Part shown: piece after piece, positions 23,651-57,744 of the stretch
How the letters are laid out: each line of letters starts with the position of its first letter
Numbering within the stretch: the stretch's first letter is position 1
NCBI RefSeq assembly: GCF_037325665.1
Contig: NC_090249.1
Location: 59,339,943 to 59,403,942 of the forward strand
Source: Littorina saxatilis
Taxonomy: Eukaryota > Mollusca > Gastropoda > Littorinimorpha > Littorinidae
DNA length: 64,000 nucleotides
Direction: 5' to 3'
The notes under the pieces: model-generated
Database searches by the model: none
Told to the model about the DNA's origin: nothing
What the model saw: only the letters and a program-made list of their open reading frames with translations
Position numbers and translations under genes: made by a program

Positions 23651-25291
23651 CCGTCTCTCAATAGTACAGTTTTACGAGCCGCTGTAGATTTCACTTTGCT
23701 TTTCCTTTTATGCCGGAAGTAAATGGTCTCGAACAAATGTGTCTCCTTTATTAGAAACTACCATCTATTTACTGCAAAAGCACCGAAAAAACACACAACT
23801 ATTCTCTTGTAGCTGTTCGGGAAGGAAATCTGATGCATGCCGCAAATGTGAGAGTTTGACTAATAAATCTGTAGCAACTGATATAGGTAAATCAAGGGGG
23901 AGTGGATTTTATTCTCCCATTGCATGATGAAAATTACATTTTTGTCAAGTACCAATTTATCATATAATATGCACGGCATGCAGGTTAGATAAGCCTTTTG
24001 CCTGTTATATGATTTAATCTGTAGTTGTGGCTTTTGGTATTGTTTCTTTTTTTCTGTTTGCTTTAAGTTTTTCTGGCATGCTTTCTGTTAAATTAAAGGT
24101 TTTAATCAACCTCAACCATAAATTGTTTCCAATGTTTATCCAGAGAATTTAAAGGTATTGAGTGTTCCTGATGTGACAACATTAGCTTATTCCAACTCTG
24201 TACAAGTGGAACCCCCTTTTTAAGACCTCCAAAAATCAGGTCTTCAAAATGAGGAAGTCTTAAAATGGGGGTAATTTTACAGAGGTCATGAACAGAAAGT
24301 CTGAACAAACAAAGTCTTTAAAAGGAGGGAGTCATAAATTGGGGTCCATAATAGCCAGGAAACTGTTGCTGAGTTAGCCAGGTGAATGTAAAGAATAGTC
24401 TGAATAAGAGGTTGAACATCTTTTTTTGTGGCTCTTTATCATTTAATTTCATTTGTGCAACATACTTAATCTGGCTCTGAATAATACATTGTTGAAGCCT
24501 AATAAGGCTAAACACACAATTGGGGGATGGGGGGGGGGGGGGGGGGGGGAAGGATTATTCTCGTGTCCTCCCTGACTAAGGTTTTAGTGATCTTATTCCA
24601 GTCAGTCACTGTATGATAGAAAAATGGGTTTCTAGACTGGTCAATAAGTGTGTTTGTGCATGCGTGTACAGCATGTATATTTGTGCTATTTCACTCCACT
24701 AAGTGTACTCCACGCTGACACCCAGTCAAGATTCAGCTGAGAACAAGAGGCAGACAAACAAGGGACATTACATACTCATGCTACTGACTCAAAAGAGAGT
24801 TCAACACTTTATCAGATTTATTTATCAGAATTTCGCAAGTTTTCATCATAACACACATAACTCTCCATCTCGCACACCCTGTAAATTACAGATCTGTGTA
24901 TTTTCCTAAAATTTAATACAGACTTTTAAAGTAGTTTTCAACATAACGTAAACAAAGATTTACACAGATCCCAAGATATTTTGAAGTTAGCAGACTCTGT
25001 ATATCAGCCTGGTGGACAAAAGACACTCAGTAACTTCTTTCTTCTTTGGTCGCGTTCCCGACACTCAGTAACAAAATACAGTTCAATATCTGTTCTGATC
25101 ACACAAAACTTCAAACAACAGAGTGAATCTAAGATGCAAAGTGAAGAGATGAAACAAACGCAACCCTAACAATGTCCATACAGCCTACATTCATCCGCAC
25201 ACACTCCTTGACTTGTACGTCTCTCACCGCACACACATTTTCATCCCATCAAACACATTAAAGTGACACACTTAATGAGAGGAGGGTGAGT
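23651..25291. other. Intergenic region between TCEANC2 and PSMB2
   Basis: It holds the TCEANC2 promoter side, a GGAACCCC-type element (24208-24343), a G run at 24530-24549, and the 3' side of PSMB2. No further gene is recognised. Confidence 0.5.
24208..24343. mobile_element. GGAACCCC-type foldback element
   Basis: GGAACCCCCTTTTTAAGACC at the left; GGAAGTCTTAAAATGGGG and GGAGGGAGTCATAAATTGGG inside and at the right. Same family as 17020-17190. Confidence 0.6.
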
Positions 25292-28200
25292 TTAAGACGG
25301 TGGTGGTGGCTTGACAAATCCCAGGTCCTCCACTCCATTTGTACCAACCACTCTCACTTTGAACTGGGGGTTGTCCACCAAAAACCTCTTCTGAATCTGA
25401 AAAAAACCCACAGAACATCATGTAACAGCTGAAAGTTAAAGCCATATGTACTCGATGACTATACACGCTAATTGCTTTACCAACAGCTGGAGACGTGCTA
25501 AATTAAGTTCCCTGCAAAATATTGTGGTCTAGGACCCCTTCAATGTTGAGATATGTTAATTTTCATTTTGATCTGGATCGTCCTATTTATAGATTTGGCA
25601 ACACATGCGCTGTTGACGCAAGGGAGAGAACTCCGTGTCGTTGTTGACATCCTCACTTTTTCAGAGGCTAGAACAAGCTGAAATGCACGTATATGGTCCG
25701 CGCATGACGACATATCGTCATTAAATGGTCTTATGGTGCGTTTGACATCGATTGTGGGCAAACTATACTTTGTAAACACGGGAGTAAATTAGTAAGCCTT
25801 TAAGAACCACACACACACACACACCTACACACACACTTTCAGACAAAATATGGAGTCATATCTAAAACTCTTGAACAAAATGGGACCAAAGTATTTCTGT
25901 GCACACTGCTAGGCATACAAAACTGTTTTAAGGACTGACATCACCACTAACGTCAGAGGTAATAAATGCTATAAAGGCTGTATGTCATTCGCCACATGTG
26001 CTGGAAAATGACAAATGCAAATTTGCATCCCTTATCATCCGAGTTAATTTTGTTTGAAAACTTACCTCAGTGAGACACATTTTCAGCAATGCCATGGCTT
26101 CATCTCTTGTCATATCTGTTCAAGACACACACAAACATGTAAAACTTTACACAAGCAAGCACACAAGCTGTCGCAACACAATTCAGTTTCAGGCAATAGG
26201 AAGTCAGTACCCAAGGTTCTTGCCTCATGTGAAAATAAATGTTATGCAATCTCCTATACATTCTGTGAACACCATTGACCAAAGAAGGAGAAGAAGAACA
26301 ACAAGGAGGACGAGAAAAAGAAGAATCCATGACATGTATGTGACAAGAGTATTAGTATTTCAGTTGCTCTGTTTAACGGCTAAAACATAGTTTCTAAGCT
26401 TTAGCGTAATTCTCTCTTTGCCCACGCTTAATTGGGCAATGCCACATGTGGCTTAAAACAAAGATAACGTTAAACATGAGTGGCTTAAAACCCAATTTAT
26501 ATGTGACACAGTAAGATTTGAGAAAAAAAGAGGAAAGGCAAATAAAAGCCTACCCTTCTTGTAATGCCTGTCCATAATGGAGAGCGTGAACATGCCACCG
26601 TAGCCATGCACAGCGAAGGGAACCTTGATCATGGATGCCAGGTAGTCGAGGAAAAACAAGGCTGGCCCATCCTCATCAATACCAGCTATCAGCATGTTCA
26701 CATGCTTTGGTCGCTGAAAACACAAATTAGCGTATGTATGAACATCATGTACGTGTATGACTCAATTACTGTATTCGGGATGTGCACAAACAGAAACGAG
26801 GGTGTGCATAAGCTTTCAAGCACAACATTCATATAGAACAGTCACAAAGGTGAAACATCTATACAATTAAAAAGTGTTGTTCTTTGTGCTTTTTGTAGGT
26901 ATATTTACAAACTGCACGAATTCAGCAGGTCATCTAAAACGTGAAGAGTTCCTGCAAAAACATATGGCTAAAAGGGACAAGTTTGTGGAAAAACATTGCC
27001 TGAGCACACAAAAAAAGACTACAAAAATGAAATTTATTTTACAAACTAAACAAAGTATACATACCTGGCTTCTCAGTGCATCAGCCATATTTCTGCGGGT
27101 GAAGTTAGCTGCTGCGTTTGCTGACAGTTCATAGCCTGAAAAGAGAAAAAAAACTTTTCAGATAATTTCCCTTGACAGAATAATATCATAGTTTATCTCA
27201 CAGCACATACCATTCAAGAAGGGCAATAACTCATACAACTCACCTGTATCATTTATAAGTAATGTGAATCAGAAAAAAATATCTGCTCCATGAAGACATT
27301 GAAAAAAAGGATAATTTACTACCTTTTGACAATGACATACACACGAACCAACTATGACATTGAAATAATTGTGACTATGATCAACCAGACTTGAGTCAAG
27401 TCCAGAAGTCATCAAACCATGTAAGTGTGAAAAATTTCAAAGATATAGCTTGACCCAAACTTGACACAACAGTGACCTTGAAACCTGAGGTTGGTCACAG
27501 ACTTTGGTTATGTTTGGAGGTCATCAAACCAGGGGAATACACTGTGAAGAAAATCATATTTTGTCATTGTTTAACCCCACCCTGAGTCCGAGTGTAAGTG
27601 AGTACAACCTTACAATTTGACTGGGTTCATTTGTGTCATGTCTGAGGAAATCACTACACCCTAGAAGAATGTAAAGTTATAAAACTGAAGCTTCAATTAA
27701 TTGTTATCAATAACATTTACACACAAAAATTAATATCTCATGTTTCAAAAAGGGGGAGGCAAATGGCACATTTATAGATAAGTACACAATTCACTGTCCA
27801 GTCCAGAAAAACACTTGAGGTGAATTCACCTGGTCTGCATCAGAATATATGTATGTGTGTGTGCGTGTGTGTGGGTGTGTGTATGTGTGTGTGTGTGTGA
27901 GCTTCAGTGAAAATCACTGCATTTGATTGACTGATTCTGTCTGCCCTCTCGCTACTGAACAAATCCCACCAGAGTACAAACATATGATCTCAAAACCAAC
28001 CATTTCTCATTTTGTAGAGTTGAATATTCTTTGAGATGTATTCGGAAAACTGCACAGTGTCACCTGGTTCTCCTGACACAGCCATCACAAGCTTGTCACT
28101 CAGCTCAAACATCTTGTCGTGATCTGAAAAGACAATTTTTTCACAATTAAATTAACCCTTTCGCTGCCAATCAAAACTTCCTGACTGCCAGGGAATATTG

Positions 28201-31200
28201 GAGTTCGGGGTGTAATAATTCACAAAAAATTCTAGCTCCAACCTGGCAGTAGGTAGAAAAGTAAAACTTATGTTATTTTTAAAAGAAATTCAACCAAGAA
28301 TCTGTTTTTAGTATCTAATCATGGAAATAATGCACAAGTGCAGGACGGGTATACCCGTCCTAAGGCAGTCAAGGGGTTAAAAATAAAAGACTGTACTTGA
28401 ACAGAAAAATAACAACAAAAAAGCACACACTTCAGATAAATATATGTATATGGTATTGTAGTACGGACAAAAATGAACTTCTATAAGATATCATCAACAC
28501 ATATTATCCATCGTTTGTGAGCAGAATGAGAGCTAAAGCGACAAACTACTTTGTTCCTGGATAAAGAGGCGTTTTTAAAATCATATAAATCGCTTGTAAG
28601 ACCTCAGAGTATGCCAACGTTGTATGGCATCCATTCTTAAAGAGACAGTCGGCAGCTCAGGAAAAGGTCAAGAAAAGAGCTAAAACTCGGCCATACTATG
28701 ATTACGGCACCATGCTTTTTCGTAGTAGTGGTAGTATTTTTCTTTCGTAACCCGATTGGTTGATGCTAAACCCCAGGAAACCTCATCAGAAATTAAGAAA
28801 ATTCTTCCTTAGATCGTGTTTTGTTAACACGTTTGTTTCAAATCATAATTGAAATCTGCAATGTTCACAGCATTATTTTCGTGCTTGAGTGAAGTATAAT
28901 GAAGAAGCTCAATAATCAAGTTAGTGAAGGGAGTGAACTCTAATGCACGAGAACACAGAACAGACAATGTGTGCGTCATTGCTGTTTTCGTTTATTAATT
29001 GAACATACTTTTCAAAAGAAAACAAAGATAATCTTTTCTTTAATCACTGATAAGCTTATTTATTTGCGTGCACGCAAGTGTGTGTATCTGATGTGTTTGT
29101 CTGTGTTGGCATGCTGGTGTGTTGTTGTGTAGCCTCAGTGTCCAATGGTGACTGGGTCAAGCAGGTGTTATTATGGATTAATGATCAGTGTTGTTGTCAG
29201 GCCTGGGTCTTCGGTCTCTGACGCATTCCTTTCTGATTTGACGCATTGGACCTAGCCTTGTCCGGGCGATGGACCAATAGTTTTTACGTTTTGGTGGTCA
29301 ACTGACCGATACATATTCGTACAAGGCGGACAAGGTCTGCAATGAATGGAATGGGAGTTGCAAAGTCGGAAAACAAACACCGATCGAAATGCTCATGCTC
29401 GCTATGAGTGAAAATGCACTCGGTGCCGAGTCCGTGTTTGTCATCATTGACACTCGAGGCTGCATTTACGGAAATACCCGATCCAGCCGGTGTACCTATT
29501 TACCGAAAACGGCGCAAACAGCGGAAAGTTCATCAATATAACTACGGCATGGTAATGCGAAGATCAGGCAGGATCCCTACATTCGCACACCGGGCACTGT
29601 ATTGGAAAGGGTAGGCCAGGAATGTCAGGCTCTTTCTCCTTGCAAAGTTTATGAACAATTAAAACTACAAGCGACATCAAAGCAATGCCAAAGGACTTAA
29701 AACAGGTTCAGAATAAGAAGGATAGAAGAAAAACGCGAATAGCCTGAAAATGTTGCCCAAAAAAAGTTGCAACAAAGTTGTAAACAAGAAGGGCAAAGCC
29801 CATACGACTCACATGCTTGACCTAAACCTAGCAATGACATCATACACTAAGAACTGCTTTACACATTTTTCCTACCAAAATACATGTGACATTGACCCAA
29901 GGTCAAGGTCATCCAAGGTCATGCAACACAAAGCTGTTAATTCAAGACATAGGAAGTACAATGGTGCTTATTGGCTCTTTCTACCATGAGATATGGTCAC
30001 TTTTAGTGGTTCACTACCTTATTTTGGTCACATTTCATAAGGGTCAAAGTGACCTTGACCATATGTGACCAAATGTGTCTCATGATGAAAGCATAACATG
30101 TGCCCCACATAATTTTAAGTTTGAAACAGTTATCTTCCATAGTTCAGGGTCAAGGTCACTTCAAAATATGTATACAATCCAACTTTGAAGAGCTCCTGTG
30201 ACCTTGACCTTGAAGCAAGGTAAACCAAACTGGTATCAAAAGATGGGGCTTACTTTGCCCTATATATCATATATAGGTGAGGTATTCAATCTCAAAAACT
30301 TCAGAGAAAATGTGAAAAATGTGAAAAATAGCTGTTTTTTAGGCAACATTTATGGCCCCTGCGACCTTGACCTTGAAGCAAGGTCAAGATGCTATGTATG
30401 TTTTTTGGGGCCTTGTCATCATACACCATCTTGCCAAATTTGGTACTGATAGACTGAATAGTGTCCAAGAAATATCCAACGTTAAAGTTTTCCGGACGGA
30501 CGGACGACTCGGGTGAGTACATAGACTCACTTTTGCTTCGCATGTGAGTCAAAAAGCAATTGCAACAAAGGTGCAAACAAACTTGCAAAAAAGTTGCAAA
30601 CGAGACAGTGACAAAAGGTCAGGTGTCATGTCCACTGTCCCGAATGACACACGATTGCTGACATTTCACCATTGCCAAAAGAATAAACAAATAAGAAATA
30701 GGTAGAAAATGAATGTGAAAACTGACTTTAATTGGTGATCAGTATTTTCTATACCACTAACAAATAATCTACTTACACATAGCTGTTTGGCAAATGTATG
30801 TTGCATGGGACACACTGACATGAAAGTGGAAGATGTTTTCCCCTCTAGAGAAACTACATATCAAGTTACACTTTTTGTGCTCTTCCATTCCAGTTGGCAA
30901 TCAATTGTTAACGCATGTTATTAGAAAAAATAGAACGAAAACAGATTAGATAGAATGAAAAATGTACTGGTGATGTCATTTGGGACATACTGACATGAAA
31001 ACGTCACCTTTTGTCATTGTCTCAAACATATAATCTAATAATTGTTTCGCTATTTTCACCGTTTTCGGTAAATAGGTCGACCCAATCCAGTCAAAGGGAC
31101 GCTACTCTGTTAGACGATGTTTTTCGTCGATCGATGATCGATAAACATGCCGCCAAAAAAGAAATTTAAGCCCGTGAAAGGGCAGAAAATACTAGCAGCG

Positions 31201-33585
31201 TTCAATTTCAAACAGACTCAAGCCAAAACAGATTTAACTCCGGACTGTAAGTTATTTTGCATTGCTACCTCTCCCCCTCCGTCAACAACAGTCCCTCGAA
31301 TCATTCAAATCTGCACTCAAGACATTCCTTTTTTCCAAATAATCCATGCATTCTACACTGCCCACCCCATCCCACCCTGAATAACTGTACATATTTTAAT
31401 GGTTGATGGTGTGTGTGTGCTAGTGACTTTAAGTCTCCGTGTGTGTGAATGAGTGTATGTGCGCCTTGAGTCGCCTGTTGGTGAGATATGTGCGCGTTAT
31501 AAATCTCCCATATTATTATTATTATTATTATTATGTATCAAAGGTATGGCGGTACAATTTGGACCTATTGTTTTTTTTAAAGCCAGGACATTTGGACCTA
31601 TTGTTTTTTTTAGGGAGGTCCAAATGACCTATTGGGCCTAAAAAAAAAAATAGGTGTGGTTACGGTAACCCGACCTACCCTATTTTTAGGGGCCGACCCT
31701 ATAATTTGTTATTACATTTGTCAAAAAAAAACAAGAAAACGAGTGCAAAAAACGCAATGAAAGCGAAAGCGCCTGTGTCGCACACTTATTTCCCTATCAA
31801 GTAGGTTTAATTTGTACACATTAGAAAAAAAAGTTAAAAAAAAAAAAAGTGATTGCCTACCTACCTACCCTATTTTTTTTGGCTATGTTACCGTAACCAC
31901 ACCTATTTTTTTTTGGGGCCTTGTCTTCTTAGGCTGGCAACAACACTGAATGATGCAAAAAGAAGGAGTCTGTGAGGGATTACTGTCATTGTTTGTTGGT
32001 GAGAAATTTAGTCTTTTTGGTGGGCTCGTTTTCGCTGCACGGGCAGAGTTCGCGATGACCGAACGTATAGCTGGACAAAAGCGTTCTTTTTAAAAAAAAC
32101 TGAGATAGCTTTTTGCAAACTATCGAAGGATTCGAATGTACTTCCTACTGTTAATAATGCTTCGTTGTGAAGCCGGGTCTCCATGACTGAAGTAAATCGG
32201 CCTGTATACGGATACAAAACACAGCTCATGAACTGCTGGACACGTCCATATTCACTCGTCCCACGCTTTAAAATGGCCACCTTGCCCAGCCAAAACCCAG
32301 GGTTTAGCCTGGGAGAAAAAGGCAATGGGACATTTGTCCACCTCAACCAAATTCTGATGGGACATAGTCGAAGACAAGAAGCGCCAGAGAGGCCTGTACG
32401 CGTTTTGATCAAAAATGCAAAATGATGCAATATGGTGCCATCTGAGAATTAGCCGCTATATCGTGTTATCTCTGTATGTGTGTGTGTGTGTAATCCGATG
32501 TAAAGTGTACATTTGGTGGCGCAGTGGTACGTAATCTTAATGCGCCCTTTGACGCACTGAAGGGAATTTGGATGGGACATTTTCAGATTTAATGCAACAA
32601 TGGCGCACTAGTAAATGAAACCCTGAAAACCGGAAGTAAATATCGCGAGAGCGCACCCTGGCAGTGTGGTGTAACCCTAGCCAAGTGAGGTTACGCCGTT
32701 CGTGACGAGAAATTCTTTGTGGCGCAACCCTAGCACGACCAAGCAGAGTTACGCCGTGGGGGTATCGCTGTGGGACTAAAACATCTTAGTGACATCACCG
32801 TAGCACAGCCAAATAGAGTAACAGACAGCGTAACTGTCGCAACTGCGTTTTAAAAAAGTGTACCTCCAATTCAACAAAGAATATCACTCTTATTAATAAG
32901 CTCTTTATTGACCAAATTGAGTGGGTTTTATAAATTAACATTAGTAAACATTGTTTTTCTTATGGCCCCCCAAAAAATAGGTCTGTTTACGGTAACCCGA
33001 CCGACCCTATTTTTTTCGCACGACCCTAGACTTTTTTTGGGCATTTGGGGAAAAAAAAAAAAAAAATCTTTGGTTTTTTTGGCAAAATAACTTAAAAATA
33101 TGGTTTTAAAAAAAAAAATTAAAAAAAAAATCCCGACCTACCGACCCTATTTTTTGGGCCTATGTTACCGTATACTAACACTTTTAAGAACTTGCTCCAC
33201 GAAACAATTATTATTGAGTTATTGTCTAACTTCTAAGATGATTGATGATGAAAAACGATTGTGAGCATGTTGTTCTGATGACAGACATAAAAATAAAAAA
33301 AACAAGAAATGAGATGGGACTCTTAAAAAGCCGCGAGGCTTACGGGAATAAATTCCCCGTCCCTACTACCACTACAATGTACACTTCTATTTTCTAAAGT
33401 TCCAACTTCAAGTTCAACACTGGTCCCATTCGGGCCATTGTCGTTGAAATGAAGCCCCACACTTTTTTCTTGTATCGTACTCGTAGTGACATACCACTCT
33501 TCATTTTGACGATACTGCGAGCCGACACAGAATCAGACGCCAAGAGGATAAAGTCTTTTCCCTGTATTCCAATGAGACACTCCAT
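25292..33585 (-). CDS. PSMB2: 20S proteasome subunit beta type-2 (beta 4)
   Basis: Six coding exons with GT/AG borders: 33585-33495, 28123-28001, 27135-27065, 26713-26554, 26115-26066 and 25396-25292. Total 600 bp, 199 residues; human PSMB2 has 201 by memory. The start [20 protein letters not shown] lies in a strong context (CACCATGG). Family blocks include [62 protein letters not shown] and [16 protein letters not shown]. Beta 4 is a structural, non-catalytic ring subunit: it lacks the N-terminal Thr active site, as expected here. Intron 1 (5.4 kb) holds several transposon remains. The gene starts within about 0.5 kb of the oppositely directed EB1 gene. Confidence 0.96.
27843..27900. repeat. 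TG microsatellite
   Basis: Imperfect TG repeat in intron 2 of PSMB2. Confidence 0.85.
28152..28380. mobile_element. piggyBac-type MITE with TTAA target duplication
   Basis: TTAA at both edges (28152-28155 and 28377-28380). Inverted ends CCCTTTCGCTGCC and GGCAGTCAAGGGG match imperfectly. TTAA target and CCY ends are hallmarks of piggyBac. Inside are CTGCCAGG and CCTGGCAG in inverse order and a perfect 16-bp palindrome GACGGGTATACCCGTC. No coding frame. It lies in PSMB2 intron 1, its edge 29 bp from exon 2. Confidence 0.78.
28381..29782. other. Unassigned intron DNA of PSMB2
   Basis: A GC-richer stretch at 29190-29620 carries an open frame (29408-29614, with [18 protein letters not shown]) that stops in a possible donor context. 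It may be a transposon remnant; no family recognised. Confidence 0.35.
29783..30555 (-). mobile_element. Family A non-autonomous element (copy 2, inverted)
   Basis: Same sequence as 11100-11924 on the other strand, from AACAAGAAGGGCAAAGCCC to GCATGTGAGTCAAAAA. It is shorter mainly in the TCCG-rich stretch. The flanks share only the T-run with copy 1, which defines the borders. In PSMB2 intron 1. Confidence 0.78.
31147..31234 (+). other. Possible first exon of a degraded transposase gene
   Basis: ATG then a Lys-rich start [19 protein letters not shown], followed by a good donor GTAAGT at 31249-31254. Lys-rich starts with a QxxLxxF element occur in some transposase families. No continuation seen; it lies antisense in PSMB2 intron 1. 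Confidence 0.25.
31260..31535 (+). mobile_element. 5'-truncated LINE, 3' end
   Basis: The frame ending [16 protein letters not shown] and a stop is the typical C-terminus of many non-LTR reverse transcriptases. It is followed by a short 3' UTR with GCGCCTTGAG and ATATGTGCGCGTTATAAAT, then an ATT repeat tail (31513-31535). Clade not assigned. Confidence 0.7.
31640..31915. mobile_element. TTACGGTAAC-family MITE (copy 2)
   Basis: Perfect 21-bp inverted ends, 31649-31669 and 31887-31907, containing GTGGTTACGGTAAC and GTTACCGTAACCAC. Inside both are CGACCTACCCTATTTTT-like blocks in the same orientation. No coding frame. In PSMB2 intron 1. Confidence 0.8.
32008..32229 (-). pseudogene. Possible MULE/ZSWIM-like transposase N-terminus
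   Basis: 73 codons from ATG at 32229. The block [18 protein letters not shown] then [12 protein letters not shown] resembles the N-terminal region of ZSWIM/MULE-type proteins. It lies sense within PSMB2 intron 1 with no downstream domains found. Treated as a fragment; low certainty. Confidence 0.3.
32964..33173. mobile_element. TTACGGTAAC-family MITE (copy 3)
   Basis: Left GTCTGTTTACGGTAACCCG, right CCGACCCTATTTTTTGGGCC then GTTACCGTA. Same plan as copies 1 and 2. A-rich centre. In PSMB2 intron 1, about 320 bp from exon 1. Confidence 0.72.
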
Positions 33586-34119
33586 GGTGCAAAGAAAGTT
33601 GTGTTTGTCTGCTGCAGAAGATTATTTTCCACCGGCAATGAGACAGCAACCATGAACTTCCGGTGTTTACAGGTCCGAAGTGAAAGTACCCTGAAAAAAG
33701 TGAGATTTTTCAAAGCAAAATAATAGAAAACATGTATTGTTTTGATTATTGAACAGCATGATGAACATGTTGATTTAATGAGTGTGACTCATTTTTATCA
33801 AATTCACATTGTGCAATCAACATTTTGTTTAAAATTATTTTTTTGTTATAACCGGGTTTGGACCGAAAATATGAATAAAATATCAAACACGTTTTAAGTA
33901 TTTTTCACACAATCTGAAAACAAAATGTGCAAATTATGATTCAAATCTATATCTTTTTAACCTGGAGACTGTCATAATTCTAGTTATTCATTCAGCCTAT
34001 CTTTATTTCCGGTCTAACTTTTGTAGCTACTGAACGAGGCAAGGGAAGTTTCGGTCGAACAGACGAAGAAGTTGAGCGGGTACTCGCCTAAAGGAGGGTG
34101 TCTGAGGATCATATCACTG
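33586..34119. promoter_or_regulatory. Shared promoter region of PSMB2 (minus) and EB1 (plus)
   Basis: PSMB2 starts translation at 33585 leftward. The likely EB1 untranslated first exon ends at 34119 (CACTG then GTAATA) rightward. ETS-type cores CTTCCGG (33657-33663) and TTTCCGG (34006-34012) lie near the likely starts. No TATA box seen in a convincing position. Transcription starts are not known; the call is inference from the gene layout. Confidence 0.55.
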
Positions 34120-35265
34120 GTAATATTACAGTTTGTGCGATGCCGATTGACAGTTAATGACATGATTTAAACATTTCCTCCAATTTTCAGTGATCACGAA
34201 GCAAGGGCTGGTTAGGTCATGTCACATTCTTTTAGACAACTAGACTCAACTTGCCGGTGACATGAACATGATTCATGCCTGTCTCTTTGACCATCGGTTC
34301 TTCCCATCTGCCTAGAATTACGCTCTTTTTGTTACTAAGATAAGGTAGACGCTTCTGTCGAATATTCTGTTGTGACATTTGCAGGACTATGTTGCGTTCT
34401 GAAAATGTATGATGACTGTTTCTTTGCTCTTGACCGAAATAACGTGTAAAAAGTTGAAATGGAGGTAACTGGCTCTTTTTATTCGCAGTTATAATATCCG
34501 AGAGCGCACTGTTTTAGCATGACGGTAAATTGTGATTGTTGTGAATGGAACAGTATAGTCAACATGGCATTTTCCTTTCTTAACAAAGAATTGTAACATT
34601 TTGATGCTGTCATTATGTTTATGTAAATCAGCAGGTCATTAGATTTGTGTCTACATATGAACTAATAAGGAGTGCCTGTCAGGCCCTGTTATATGTTCCT
34701 ATCCTATCAGCATATCTCCAAATTCAGTAACAATTGGAAACGTAACAGCAATTCAAGTCATAACAGTGAAAGTCTGAGACTTTGGTGAACATAAGGAAGT
34801 TATGGGGTAATCAGACCTGGGAACCCATACGATTTCGCCATATTTTGTATGCCTTTTTGTCTAAAATCAGAATGACTGTTGTTGCATTTTTTAAATGTTA
34901 TCTGTATTCAGGATTCCTACTTGTAAAGAATTTTAGAATCTCAGATATTTTGTTCATAACCTCTCTAAATTTACCCCCATTTTAAGACTGCCTCCTTTTC
35001 AAGACCTTATTTTCTCAGATTTATTTAGGGAGTTAAAAAAAGGGAGGGGGGGGGGGCTTGTCAACCGTATAACTTCATTTTCACTTGTAATGTGGTCTGC
35101 AGCACTATTGACTGGAGTATGAAACATCTTACCCAACATTACCATTGATTCGGTGATTCACTTTGACTACCATAGTACCATGCTGCATTTGTTTTCTATT
35201 TCAGGAAACGCAAAGAGAAGAGGATTCAAAGTGCACAGTGACATTGGACAAACTTAAATATTAAA

Positions 35266-56889
<21,624 letters not shown>

Positions 56890-57294
56890 AACTGAGCCTC
56901 CCGGATTCTCTGTTCACGAAAACACACACAGAACTCACTTTTCGTCATCCTTCCCCGGAGAACAAAGTTGTCAGCATCCCAATCTCTGCCACTCACGTCA
57001 CACACCATGCCTTCATCGACATCGTTAGCTGGCCTTCGTTGCTTTTACGTCGTTTTCCCTCTTCTTGTTCTGCGCCGTTCATGATTTGAAACTGGTTGCT
57101 AGACATTGGGCCGGTTCAAGGCCCCAGTGTCTGAGCAAGCTGATTGTGTTGAAATGTATGTCAGGAATGAATGATCTTGTGTTAAACAGTGCAACACCGC
57201 CCAGTCAAAACCTCTTGCAAGTGGATTCTTTCTGGCACTGGTCTTGAGTTATGAAACCACCCAAACAGTACCATTAGTGGAGGATTAGCATAGA

Positions 57295-57720
57295 AATAAA
57301 TCTCTTGTTAACTCACTCCTCAAGATTGTTGTTCGGTGTTTGAAGAGCTGAATCTATCATGAAAAAACAAAAACCTGTGATGCCTTTTTCTTCTATGCTA
57401 AATATGGGCGCCAGTATGTGTCGTCTTCTTTCTATTTTGAACATGGAGATAGTTTTGGTTTCTGAACTTTACTTTGGAAACAGTGTGAGGTGGTTGTAGT
57501 TTTTGACTTTTACTTTGAAAATATAATGTCTTCAGTTAAAATTTAAGATGTAAAGGGAGAATTTACACACACAAAAGTTAAACTGAAAGTATAATGTGAA
57601 TGTACTATTGTCACTTTGCTTTGAATCAGCTGGCAAAGCATGTGCTTTGAATCAGCTGGCAAAGCATGCTTTCCTTCTTTATACATTAGAACTGCTTTTG
57701 GCTTTTTTGTATGAAATAAA
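57295..57720 (+). terminator. Candidate EB1 polyadenylation signals
   Basis: AATAAA at 57295-57300 and 57715-57720, the latter followed by a T-rich stretch. Either could end the EB1 transcript, giving a 3' UTR of about 0.4 or 0.85 kb. Another AATAAA at 59441-59446 is less likely. Confidence 0.45.
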
Positions 57721-57744
57721 AGGAAATATCTTCTTGCTTTTTCT

